From: Erysipelotrichaceae bacterium
GTDB taxonomy: Bacteria > Bacillota_I > Bacilli_A > Erysipelotrichales > Erysipelotrichaceae
DNA length: 64,000 bases
NCBI GenBank assembly: GCA_017432885.1
Contig: JAFRIE010000018.1
Coordinates: 124,001 to 188,000, forward strand
Direction of reading: 5' to 3'
Under the pieces are notes generated by a model, which was given only the letters and a program-made list of their open reading frames with translations, was not told where the DNA came from and did not search any database. How positions within the stretch are numbered: the stretch's first letter is position 1; each line of letters starts with the position of its first letter. Of the stretch, positions 1-7,085 are shown piece after piece. Both the position numbers and the translations under genes were made by a program.

Positions 1-1256
1 CTCATCAGAACAGCACCGAATTCAATAATATAGTCGTATCTGGTCGAAAGACCGGTCGTCTCCAGGTCAAATACAATGTACTCCTCTTCGCTCAAAAGAT
101 GATCATTCGTATTATAGACGATATTCAACTCCGGTGAAACCATGTTCATCTCGCAGCCGAAAAGCAGTTTAAAATCAGGCTTGTCGTCTTTTGCCTTTTT
201 CATGATGCTTTTATATGCAGCCTGGGCTTCATGGAAACCCTGCAGACACAGATGATCCGTGATTGCAACAGCCCTGTGACCCATGGCGTAGGCGGCATTG
301 ACGACTTCTGTCGGTGAAGATACGCCATCCATCTCAGAAAGCTTGGTATGCATATGCAGTTCGACCCGCTTTTCTTTTTCGTCATCGATCAGCGGAGAGA
401 TATCGTCGATAAATTCGATCTGATCCGGCTCAAAGAGGTAGTCGTTGGCATAACTGTCAAAACGGTAGTTGCCGTAGAACACTGCACACTGCCCTTCTTT
501 ATTTTCTTTGAGGACAGCCCTGGTGAACCGCTTTCCTTCCACCAGTTTTACGACAACTGCATTGTTCTCATCCTTTACATAAATCGTCTGGATCAGGGTT
601 CCTGTTCTGGTTTCCCTTTCATCGATCTTGAACATTTCTCCCTGGAATTTGACGTTGTAAAGCGTATCGACCATGTCGTCGATCCTGACCGGTGTATATT
701 CTTTATTCTTAGGACGGTAGTACGTCTTTTCTTTCGGTTTATTTTCTTCTTCCTTATGAACGACAGGCAGAGCTTCTCTTTCCTCCACGACCTGTTGTTC
801 CTCACGCTTCTTGAGTTTCATCGCAATGTTCTTCCGATATCCCAGATCATAGAAAAAAAGCTTTAGGTCATCGATACTGCTGTAATCCTTCTCGAATGCT
901 TCCTGTTCGGTATAAGAAAGAACAAAACCGTCTTCACTGATCAAAGGAACACAAGAAAGAAAGACATTGTTTTCTCTTCTGTACTCGTCCAGATATAGGT
1001 TGATCTCCCGGATCGGCAGATCCTGTTCCATGGCTTTCAGATACAGTTTCAAATGTTCTATTCCCTGTTCGGCAAAATAATCCAGCACATCTTTATAAAG
1101 AGAATACGGAAGCACGCAGGCGTTTTCCGCCTTGATGATCGTAAAGTTTTTGTTTTTCTGATATAAAACATCAATGATCGCAAAATGATCAAAATAAGCG
1201 GCTTTCTCCGCGTTATATCCAAATCTCTCAATGATTCCCTTTACATCAAAACTCAT
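1..1256 (-). CDS. polC: DNA polymerase III PolC-type, N-terminal part (runs off the window)
   Basis: First 418 residues of the Gram-positive replicative polymerase alpha subunit with built-in proofreading exonuclease. The N-terminal region and OB-fold are followed near residue 300 by a PHP-domain signature (HMHTKLSEMDG). Near residue 395 the exonuclease domain opens with YIVFDLETTG, the ExoI motif that splits the PHP domain in all PolC proteins. The ATG at 1256 overlaps the rnc stop (ATGA), so translation is probably coupled. PolC proteins are about 1,440 residues, so roughly 1,000 residues lie beyond position 1. The call is firm because the PHP-exonuclease order is diagnostic for PolC. Confidence 0.95.
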   Translation of the reverse strand, partial: MSFDVKGIIERFGYNAEKAAYFDHFAIIDVLYQKNKNFTIIKAENACVLPYSLYKDVLDYFAEQGIEHLKLYLKAMEQDLPIREINLYLDEYRRENNVFLSCVPLISEDGFVLSYTEQEAFEKDYSSIDDLKLFFYDLGYRKNIAMKLKKREEQQVVEEREALPVVHKEEENKPKEKTYYRPKNKEYTPVRIDDMVDTLYNVKFQGEMFKIDERETRTGTLIQTIYVKDENNAVVVKLVEGKRFTRAVLKENKEGQCAVFYGNYRFDSYANDYLFEPDQIEFIDDISPLIDDEKEKRVELHMHTKLSEMDGVSSPTEVVNAAYAMGHRAVAITDHLCLQGFHEAQAAYKSIMKKAKDDKPDFKLLFGCEMNMVSPELNIVYNTNDHLLSEEEYIVFDLETTGLSTRYDYIIEFGAVLM

Positions 1257-1933
1257 AACTGTGCCAGTTTTCTCAAAGCATCTTCTGCGGCATTCTTTTG
1301 TGCTTGTTTCTTGCTGGAAGCTTTCCCGTAACCGTAAGTCAAACCGTCGATCTTGACAGCTACTTCAAATACCGGATTATTATTCGGACCCTCTACCGAA
1401 ACCGTTTCGTAGACGATCGATTTCCGGGAATCCGCCTGAACATATTCCTGCAGTCTTGTCTTATAATCAAACGTATTCTCATCCGTTTCCCGAATGTGTT
1501 CCGCCATCAGGTCATCCAGCAGGCGGTATGCCGTTTTCTGTCCCTGATCCAGGTATACTGCACCGATAAAGGCCTCAAACATATCCGCAATAATCGAATC
1601 CCGGTTTCTTCCCCCGGTCTTCTCTTCTCCTGCTCCCAGAAGCAGAAAATCATTTAACCCGTTTTCTCTGACAATCTGTGCCAAGGCCTTCTCGGAAACG
1701 AGATTCGATCTTCTAGTCGACATCAGTCCCTCCGGCAATGCCGGCTCGATCCGGTAAAGACGTTCTGCGCTGTATACCTGCAAAACCGCATCACCCATAA
1801 ATTCCAGTCTCTCGTTATTGCCGTTTGGCGTCTTGTGTTCATTCACATAGGACGAATGAATAAAAGCCTGAGAAATCAGGTCTTTATCCTTATAAGGTAT
1901 CCCATGGAGATCCAGAAAATCAAAAACACTCAT
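1253..1933 (-). CDS. rnc: ribonuclease III
   Basis: Double-strand-specific endoribonuclease for rRNA and mRNA processing, 226 residues, the usual size. The catalytic signature NNERLEFMGDAVLQ lies near residues 40-53 and a second acidic site (DMFEAFIGAVYLD) near 117-129. The C-terminal 70 residues form a dsRNA-binding domain ending in the KKQAQKNAAEDAL helix. The start has no ribosome binding site. A TATAAT box (1945..1940) begins two bases after the recG stop and ends six bases before the ATG, which suggests a separate leaderless transcript. The gene overlaps polC by four bases. Confidence 0.96.
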   Translation of the reverse strand: MSVFDFLDLHGIPYKDKDLISQAFIHSSYVNEHKTPNGNNERLEFMGDAVLQVYSAERLYRIEPALPEGLMSTRRSNLVSEKALAQIVRENGLNDFLLLGAGEEKTGGRNRDSIIADMFEAFIGAVYLDQGQKTAYRLLDDLMAEHIRETDENTFDYKTRLQEYVQADSRKSIVYETVSVEGPNNNPVFEVAVKIDGLTYGYGKASSKKQAQKNAAEDALRKLAQL

Positions 1934-1939
1934 AAAGAT

Positions 1940-1945
1940 ATTATA
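1940..1945 (-). promoter_or_regulatory. TATAAT -10 box of rnc, leaderless spacing
   Basis: A perfect TATAAT lies two bases after the recG stop codon, with six bases (ATCTTT) between it and the rnc ATG. Transcription would start at or next to the A of the ATG. No Shine-Dalgarno sequence fits in this gap. Confidence 0.6.
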
Positions 1946-1947
1946 CC

Positions 1948-3930
1948 TTAGCTGATATAGTTTGAGGCAGCGATTTCCTCTATTTTTTCATAGTATCTGT
2001 GCAGCCTTGTATCATCCTGATTATCACAGACATAACGGGCATCCTCTCTTGCTGCATTGATGAATCTTGTATCTTCGATCAGATTGCCTAAAACAAATGT
2101 CGGTAAACCGCTTTGTCTTGTCCCAAGAATATCTCCGGGACCTCTTAGTTTAAGATCTTCGTAGGAAATCTTAAATCCGTCATTCGTCTCACACAGCACA
2201 TTCAGTCTCTTAAGAACGTTCTCATCTTTATTGTCTGTCAGAAGATAACAGCTTCCTTCAATACTGGATCTTTGTACTCTTCCTCTTAGCTGATGAAGTT
2301 GTGAAAGACCGAAACGGTCGGCATCGTATATGATCATCGTCGTGGCATTCGGTACATTGACGCCGACTTCCACGACAGTCGTCGAAATCAGGGCCTGTAT
2401 CTCGTTTCTGGAGAACTTTTCCATGATCTCGTCTTTCTCTTCACTGCTAAGCCTTCCATGCATCAGAGCTGTCTTATATGGCCTTAAAACGCTGTTTAAA
2501 GCCTGAAACAGGCCATTCACATCCTTTGCCTGATAATTCTCATTTCTTTCAATTGCTGCCGCAATAATATATACCTGTCTTCCGGAAGCGAGAACCGCTC
2601 TTATATCCTCCAGAATATCCACGATACTGTTTTTATGAATCAGAAAGGTTTTACATCCCTTTCTTCCGGATGGTATGGTGGCAATCGTGGAAATATCCAT
2701 GTCCCCATAGATGGAGGAAGCAAGTGTTCTGGGAATAGGCGTTGCCGACATCAGAATAAAGTCGCAGTTATCTCCCTTATCCTTTAAGGCTTGTCTCTGT
2801 TTTACGCCAAAACGGTGCTGCTCATCCGCGATTACCAGCCCCAGTTTCCGGTAGTTCACATCTTTTGAAAACAGAGCATGTGTTCCTACAATAATATCGA
2901 TATCGCCGTTTTCCAGCTGTTTCTTGACGATTTGTTCCTTATCCATCGATCCATACAGCAGGCCGATCCTAACGCCAAACGAAGAAAGACTTTTGTTTAA
3001 GGATTCGAAATGCTGCTTTGCCAGGATCTCGGTCGGAGCCATCAAAGCGCCCTGATATCCTGCAAGATAGTTCGCATACAGGCCGATCATCGCAACAGCC
3101 GTCTTTCCCGAACCGACTTCTCCCTGAACAAGACGGTACATTGTACTGGCTGAAGCCAGGTCATGCAGGATCTCATTCTTAGTCTGTATCTGATCTTTCG
3201 TCAGTTCATAAGGAAATGACTGAATCAACTGATTGATCTTATCTTCATCAAAACTCTTTTTTTCTTTCCTGTTTCTGGTTGTATCGTTTTTCAGGATATC
3301 CAAAGCGACATAGAACCTTAAAAACTCCTCATATTTCAGTCTGCTGAGCGACTTTGACAGAAGATCTTTGTTTTTTGGACTATGTATGTTTCGGATCGCC
3401 GTTTCATGATCGATCAGATGGTGCTTTTCTATCAGTTCTTCCGGTGTCAGATCTTCTTCGATCTTCCCTTTCTCCAATACGAACTGTATCAGTTTACGGA
3501 TATCATTCTGGGCAATCCCTTCTTTCAGTGAATAATACGGGATAATGCTTCCCAGAATATCTTTTGTATAGTAGTTGCCGGCAGTGATTTTGTTGTTTCC
3601 ATCGTATCTGCCGATGATCGTTATTTCCTCGTTCATTCCGATGTTGCGGATCCAGGGACGGTTAAAGATGGTAACGGAGAAAATCTCCTCTTCGTATAGG
3701 ACCTTGAAACGGGTAGTAGTCAGTTTTCCTTTTCGGAAAGTACTAGGAAAACTGACCAGTTCGCCCACAAAACAGATCTGGTTTCCGATCTTGAAGTCGT
3801 TCAATGCCGTTCTTTCGTACATTTCATAACGGAAGGGATAGTAACTCAAAACGTCTTCTACGGTATGCAGATTCAGTTTGTCGGCGATCTCTTTTCTTTT
3901 AGGAGTCAGTTTCAGTTCACTCAGATCCAT
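1948..3930 (-). CDS. recG: ATP-dependent DNA helicase RecG
   Basis: Branch-migrating helicase that remodels stalled forks and Holliday junctions; 660 residues, normal length. An N-terminal wedge/OB region is followed by the helicase core with Walker A GEVGSGKTAVA near residue 268, DEQHRFGVKQR (the RecG form of the DEAH motif) and the ATPIPRT motif. The C-terminal helicase half includes QLRGRVQRSS and the TRP-type motif LKLRGPGDILGTRQSG. The start lacks a clear ribosome binding site. AATAAT or TAAAAT at 3945..3937 on the minus strand could be the -10 box. The gene is divergent from tRNA-Leu. Confidence 0.96.
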   Translation of the reverse strand: MDLSELKLTPKRKEIADKLNLHTVEDVLSYYPFRYEMYERTALNDFKIGNQICFVGELVSFPSTFRKGKLTTTRFKVLYEEEIFSVTIFNRPWIRNIGMNEEITIIGRYDGNNKITAGNYYTKDILGSIIPYYSLKEGIAQNDIRKLIQFVLEKGKIEEDLTPEELIEKHHLIDHETAIRNIHSPKNKDLLSKSLSRLKYEEFLRFYVALDILKNDTTRNRKEKKSFDEDKINQLIQSFPYELTKDQIQTKNEILHDLASASTMYRLVQGEVGSGKTAVAMIGLYANYLAGYQGALMAPTEILAKQHFESLNKSLSSFGVRIGLLYGSMDKEQIVKKQLENGDIDIIVGTHALFSKDVNYRKLGLVIADEQHRFGVKQRQALKDKGDNCDFILMSATPIPRTLASSIYGDMDISTIATIPSGRKGCKTFLIHKNSIVDILEDIRAVLASGRQVYIIAAAIERNENYQAKDVNGLFQALNSVLRPYKTALMHGRLSSEEKDEIMEKFSRNEIQALISTTVVEVGVNVPNATTMIIYDADRFGLSQLHQLRGRVQRSSIEGSCYLLTDNKDENVLKRLNVLCETNDGFKISYEDLKLRGPGDILGTRQSGLPTFVLGNLIEDTRFINAAREDARYVCDNQDDTRLHRYYEKIEEIAASNYIS

Positions 3931-3942
3931 ATAAACATTATT

Positions 3943-3971
3943 TTATCAAATAGCCGGTTTTATGTTAAAAT
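3943..3971 (+). promoter_or_regulatory. promoter of tRNA-Leu
   Basis: TTATCA (3943-3948), a 17-base spacer and TAAAAT (3966-3971) lie just upstream of the tRNA. The predicted start is around 3978, a few bases before the mature 5' end. The site overlaps the divergent recG start region. Confidence 0.5.
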
Positions 3972-3981
3972 AAATAAGCAT

Positions 3982-4066
3982 CCCCGAATGGCGGAATTGG
4001 CAGACGCGCACGACTCAAAATCGTGAGGAGAAATCCGTGTCGGTTCGACCCCGACTTCGGGGACCA
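3982..4066 (+). tRNA. tRNA-Leu (anticodon CAA), CCA encoded
   Basis: An 85-nt class II tRNA. The acceptor stem CCCCGAA (3982-3988) pairs with TTCGGGG (4056-4062), followed by A and an encoded CCA. The D arm contains GGAATTGGCAGAC. The anticodon stem CACGA/TCGTG encloses the loop CTCAAAA, giving anticodon CAA, which reads UUG. A long variable arm (AGGAGAAATCCGT) is typical of leucine tRNAs, and the T arm carries GGTTCGACC. Its last eight bases, GGGGACCA, recur at 5845 and 6822, so this gene looks like an integration target. Confidence 0.96.
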
Positions 4067-4075
4067 GAGCATATG

Positions 4076-4104
4076 AAAAGTACGGCTGAGACCGTACTTT
4101 TTTG
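4076..4104 (+). terminator. intrinsic terminator of tRNA-Leu
   Basis: AAAAGTACGG (4076-4085), loop CTGAGA, then CCGTACTTTTTTT. The same stem with different loops (CTGATT, AATCAT) recurs at 5862 and 6839, each time downstream of a GGGGACCA copy. Confidence 0.85.
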
Positions 4105-4127
4105 TTTATCATTAGAATTTTTGATTT

Positions 4128-4211
4128 AAAATGTTATGCTTGACTGAATTTGCTCATGTTGATCAATCGGGAATTACACTTCCTGATTTGTCGAATATCA
4201 TAACATTTTTT
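4128..4211 (+). promoter_or_regulatory. long hairpin with T-run upstream of the lipoprotein gene
   Basis: AAAATGTTATG (4128-4138) pairs perfectly over 11 bp with CATAACATTTT (4199-4209) and is followed by further T residues. Inside, AATCGGGAA and TTCCTGATT form a second stem. It could be an attenuator of the downstream gene or the end of an earlier small RNA. The fold is directly visible; the function is unknown. Confidence 0.4.
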
Positions 4212-4253
4212 CCAATGATACAATTGAAATAGTATAAAGGGGGATTTTGAATA

Positions 4254-5294
4254 ATGAGAAGATCTATAATCATTTTGTTTTTATTCTCAATCATTATTTC
4301 GGGTTGTAGCGAAAAACCATTAGCAAGAATAATAGATGGACCGATTGAAATACATGTTAATGAAGAATTTAATCCATTTTCAGTATTCTATGACGTTCAA
4401 GATGGGGCTGATATTTCTTATGAAATAAACGAAAACGAAAGCCTCATTTCTTTTGTAGTGTGCAAAGATGATAGAGAAGAAAGATTCGATGACATTGAAG
4501 TCAAACTTATATATCCTGACCCTACGGAAACACCATATAAAGTTATGGCACTAAAGGATTTAGAAATACACGATGATCATAACACTAATGCTGGATTATA
4601 TGGATACGTTAGGAAGGATGATGTATTCGAAGTATATGAGACTTTTATAGATGGCAGCGACATTTGGTGTCGTATATCAACATTACACTGGATATGCAAT
4701 AAACAAACTTCATGTTTGAAGATTATTCCATATGATACAAATATAGAAATAATACATAATTCGATATCTTTTCCATATTTTGAGTTTGATCGGCAGGTTT
4801 TCTGGGATTTTCCTGGTTATTTTATTCTAACAAACGATCCTAAGAACAACGATGCGCTATTAAGCAAAGAGTACGATGAAAAAGGAAGATTAATCTCTGC
4901 TTATATGCATTCTCTAAGTCCTTTTTGGAAAGTTCAATACCACTATGATTCGACTGGAAGACTAGAACGTTTATCTAATGGTTATGTGGATTATATTTAC
5001 GACGATTGGGGAAGAGTAGCTAAAGAAGTATCAGGAGAAAAAAAAGACTCTTTTGTTTATCATGAATACGATATGTATAATAATCTGGTTAGAGTAATCA
5101 TTGATGGTGATTATCATTCTGAATACAAAAATGGCATCATAGTAGAATACGAATACAATGGTTCATTAAAACTAGAAATAATAGCAGAATATAATATATA
5201 CCATGTTTTCAGATATGATCTAGACGGAAATGAAGTAGAGATTTTTTACGCAAATGATAAAGATATTCGAAATCCTATAGAGCCACATGTTTAA
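4254..5294 (+). CDS. lipoprotein with YD-repeat-like C-terminal half, unknown function
   Basis: A 346-residue secreted lipoprotein. The N-terminus [18 protein letters not shown] has a hydrophobic core ending in a lipobox (ISGC), so it is probably anchored to the outer face of the membrane. Residues 25-90 look beta-rich and Ig-like. From about residue 210 there are degenerate YD/RHS-type units ([47 protein letters not shown]). The start follows a GGGGG ribosome binding site. The gene is visibly more AT-rich than its neighbours and sits inside the first tRNA-Leu cassette, so horizontal acquisition is likely. It is much shorter than true RHS toxins and has no recognisable toxin tip. Function unknown. 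Confidence 0.75.
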   Translation: MRRSIIILFLFSIIISGCSEKPLARIIDGPIEIHVNEEFNPFSVFYDVQDGADISYEINENESLISFVVCKDDREERFDDIEVKLIYPDPTETPYKVMALKDLEIHDDHNTNAGLYGYVRKDDVFEVYETFIDGSDIWCRISTLHWICNKQTSCLKIIPYDTNIEIIHNSISFPYFEFDRQVFWDFPGYFILTNDPKNNDALLSKEYDEKGRLISAYMHSLSPFWKVQYHYDSTGRLERLSNGYVDYIYDDWGRVAKEVSGEKKDSFVYHEYDMYNNLVRVIIDGDYHSEYKNGIIVEYEYNGSLKLEIIAEYNIYHVFRYDLDGNEVEIFYANDKDIRNPIEPHV

Positions 5295-5440
5295 TTGCAA
5301 ACTCTTTTGTTGCCCTGCAGATCGAGATCCACAAGCAGTACCCTGTATCCCTCATCGGCCAGTCCCTTGGCCAGATTTATAGAAGTGGCAGTCTTTCCGG
5401 ATCCGCCCTTCTGGTTATTGCAGCTGATTATTTTTCCCAT
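5291..5440 (-). pseudogene. truncated ParA/Soj-type partition ATPase remnant
   Basis: A 49-residue reading frame starting at 5440 after the ribosome binding site GAAAGGTG. It begins [20 protein letters not shown], with the deviant Walker A motif of ParA (KGGxGKT), and ends soon after [10 protein letters not shown], where intact ParA proteins continue for some 200 more residues. The stop overlaps the end of the convergent lipoprotein gene. ParA genes belong to plasmids, conjugative elements and chromosomal partition loci. Here it is most likely a leftover of a mobile element that entered at the tRNA-Leu site. Confidence 0.75.
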
Positions 5441-5499
5441 GATTAAAACACCTTTCATTAATAAAACTACATCTCCATTTTCAAAATCTTGTTAATGAA

Positions 5500-5534
5500 A
5501 TCCACTACTGGATAGACAATATCCAATAGTGGAT
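5500..5534. repeat. inverted repeat upstream of the parA remnant
   Basis: The arms ATCCACTACTGGATA (5500-5514) and TATCCAATAGTGGAT (5520-5534) match with one mismatch around a 5-base spacer. The repeat lies about 60 bp upstream of the parA start on its coding side. It could be the operator or partition site of the lost element, or one end of the neighbouring structured repeat. It does not resemble the chromosomal parS consensus. Confidence 0.5.
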
Positions 5535-5553
5535 ATATATCAAAATGATTTGT

Positions 5554-5890
5554 TTTATACATGATCTTATGTGAATCGAAATCACATTCATCGGAGTCTC
5601 ACCGGCACAATATGGCTGTGCGCATTCCCTCGCAAGTATCATTATCACAGCTGCAGTATCTGGATACAGTCTTCGCAATATCTTCGTATTATTCGTCATG
5701 CGTACCTAATTGCTCTTGCATACAGACTTACAACTGATTAAGTATAATCATGTATTATGATCAAAAAACTGATATTTATCAAAGAACTTTTGTCTAAATA
5801 TCAGTGAGTACACGCTATAAAAGCGGTTCTTTTTTTGGGGTTCAGGGGACCAGGGTATATGAAAAGTACGGCTGATTCCGTACTTTTTTA
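5554..5890 (+). repeat. tRNA-Leu-associated structured repeat, copy A (putative ncRNA plus tRNA 3'-end duplicate)
   Basis: This unit of about 340 bp also occurs at 6512-6866. Conserved blocks include TTATACATGAT, a CATCGGA..TTTCACCGG-type block and CGCATTCCCTCGCAAGTATC. Small stems lie at 5570-5586 and 5605-5621. A perfect 10-bp stem (5769-5778 with 5795-5804) encloses AAAGAAC, which can pair with GTTCTTT at 5826-5832 directly before a run of seven T. That would form a pseudoknot or terminator in plus-strand RNA. Then follow GGGGACCA (5845-5852) and the tRNA-type terminator (5862-5890). No protein-coding content is credible. I do not recognise the family. Confidence 0.6.
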
Positions 5891-5935
5891 TTTATTTTGA
5901 CTCCATTCTTCTAATCGATAAATGGTTTTAATGTT

Positions 5936-6349
5936 TTATTTCCTGATAATCATTCTCATTCCGCTTCCGCTGGATTCATTCGGTACTGATTGGAAGCCAA
6001 ACTTTTTATAAAAAGTCTCTTTTCCTTTTTCCGCAATCAGTTGCACCGATACCCTTCCGTTCTCAGGCGTTTGGTTTTCCAGATATGCCAGCAAACGATT
6101 CATGATTTCTGTCCCGAGTCCCCTTCCTTGATAAGCCGGGTCAATAACAATATCGCAAATGGTATTGTAAATGCCATCTCCTACAATGCGGCCCATACCA
6201 ATTGGCTTCTCTACATCATACGCTACCAGAGAATATAGACTTCTTGACAACCCTTGTTTTATTTGTTCTGTACTGAAATTCATCCATTCAACACTCGAAC
6301 GAAGTTTGCGATAGATCTCTTCTGTTAATGCATTTTCCTTGAATTCCAT
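5936..6349 (-). CDS. GNAT family N-acetyltransferase
   Basis: A 137-residue single-domain acetyltransferase that would transfer acetyl from acetyl-CoA to an unidentified amine. The core motif A is PAYQGRGLGTEIMNRL (Q/RxxGxG type), followed by YKKFGFQSVP near the C-terminus. The start MEFKENALTEE at 6349 was chosen because AGGGAAG lies six bases upstream and homologous families begin there. A longer frame to 6439 exists, but its first codons fall inside a hairpin. This is the cargo of the second tRNA-Leu cassette, and it reads opposite to the structured repeats on either side. Confidence 0.85.
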   Translation of the reverse strand: MEFKENALTEEIYRKLRSSVEWMNFSTEQIKQGLSRSLYSLVAYDVEKPIGMGRIVGDGIYNTICDIVIDPAYQGRGLGTEIMNRLLAYLENQTPENGRVSVQLIAEKGKETFYKKFGFQSVPNESSGSGMRMIIRK

Positions 6350-6423
6350 AAAGTTCTTCCCTATGTTCAAAAACCGATTTGTCTTTCTGATTCCATTATA
6401 GATAATGTCGCTCATATTTGTTA

Positions 6424-6459
6424 GATATCCCGCCATCATTTTATAGATAGCGGGATACC
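6424..6459 (+). promoter_or_regulatory. inverted repeat, possible terminator between the GNAT gene and repeat copy B
   Basis: GATATCCCGC (6424-6433) and GCGGGATACC (6450-6459) pair at nine of ten positions, followed by TTTTATT on the plus strand. It lies upstream of the GNAT gene on that gene's own strand. It may shield the two cassette parts from each other or act as a leader hairpin. Confidence 0.35.
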
Positions 6460-6511
6460 TTTTATTGACATAAATCGTGTCAAAAACAATTCATTATTTT
6501 CCATATGTTAT

Positions 6512-6866
6512 TTATACATGATTACTGTGTAAGTCAGGAATTACACTCATCGGACTTTCACCGGTACAATCTGGCTGTACGCATTCCCTCGCAAGTATCA
6601 TTGTCACAGTACAGTATCTTCGTCATGTCATCGCAGCACTTTTGTGTTGATCGCATGCGCACGCAGCCGCTCGATGATAAAGACTTGTATCTGATTAAGT
6701 TAGTAATAATCATGTGTTATGATCAGTTAAAATCAACCTTCAGACCGATGTTTTTCAAAGAACTTTTATCGTCTAAAGGCTGATTGACTGCTATCAAAGC
6801 GGTTCTTTTTTTGAGGGGTCAGGGGACCATCGAATATGAAAAGTACGGAATCATCCGTACTTTTTT
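6512..6866 (+). repeat. tRNA-Leu-associated structured repeat, copy B (putative ncRNA plus tRNA 3'-end duplicate)
   Basis: Second copy of the unit at 5554-5890, with the same order of blocks. The stem GTGTAA/TTACAC (6527-6532 with 6541-6546) replaces the TGTGA/TCACA stem of copy A. GTACA/TGTAC (6564-6568 with 6576-6580) replaces GCACA/TGTGC. A stem of unrelated sequence (6737-6749 with 6768-6779) again presents AAAGAAC (6757-6763) to pair with GTTCTTT (6802-6808) before a T run. These paired changes favour selection on RNA structure. GGGGACCA (6822-6829) and the tRNA-type terminator (6839-6866) close the unit. No gene is visible in this stretch. Confidence 0.6.
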
Positions 6867-6891
6867 CTTGTCTGTCATGTCTGAGCTGCAC

Positions 6892-7053
6892 TTAATCGAT
6901 CCCTGTCTCCGGTATCTGATAAGAAGTGACCGGAATCCTGACAGGTTCCGCTCCAGGAGTCGGCGTCGGTGAAGATGCCTTCTTCACTGTCAAAGTCGTC
7001 TCGACTTTTCCGTCATCGAAATTGACAATATTGAAAATAACAGGACGATCGGT
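6892..7053 (-). pseudogene. fragment of a repeat-type surface protein
   Basis: A 53-codon open stretch without a start codon. It contains NFDDGKVETTLTVKKASSPT and a Pro/Thr linker, and ends in IPETGID. The first part closely matches YFDDGKAESYLTVKKPSSPT inside the large protein at 8886-13130, at both DNA and protein level. It is therefore a decayed or recombined piece of a paralogue. IPETG recalls an LPxTG-type sorting motif, but no hydrophobic segment follows before the stop. Confidence 0.55.
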
Positions 7054-7085
7054 TTACTTGCATGTATGATCATCTTAATGATCGC

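Noticed and set aside
348-866. 172-residue plus-strand frame
   Set aside because: Antisense to polC, whose PHP and exonuclease motifs are clear on the other strand.
5500-5534. Chromosomal parS site
   Set aside because: The inverted repeat is next to a ParA stub but does not resemble TGTTTCACGTGAAACA; kept only as an unidentified inverted repeat.
5505-5699. 64-residue minus-strand frame
   Set aside because: It lies inside structured repeat copy A; its residues are not conserved in copy B and it has no ribosome binding site.
5845-6829. Two further tRNA genes
   Set aside because: Only the last eight bases (GGGGACCA) and the terminator match tRNA-Leu; no D, anticodon or T arm precedes them.
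5554-6866. Cobalamin or FMN riboswitch on the minus strand of the repeats
   Set aside because: The minus strand shows GGGAATGC and a CCGGTGAAAGTCCGATGA-like block, and each copy lies upstream of a minus-strand gene. However, the full B12 box and FMN core are missing, and the T-run after the last stem fits only plus-strand transcription.
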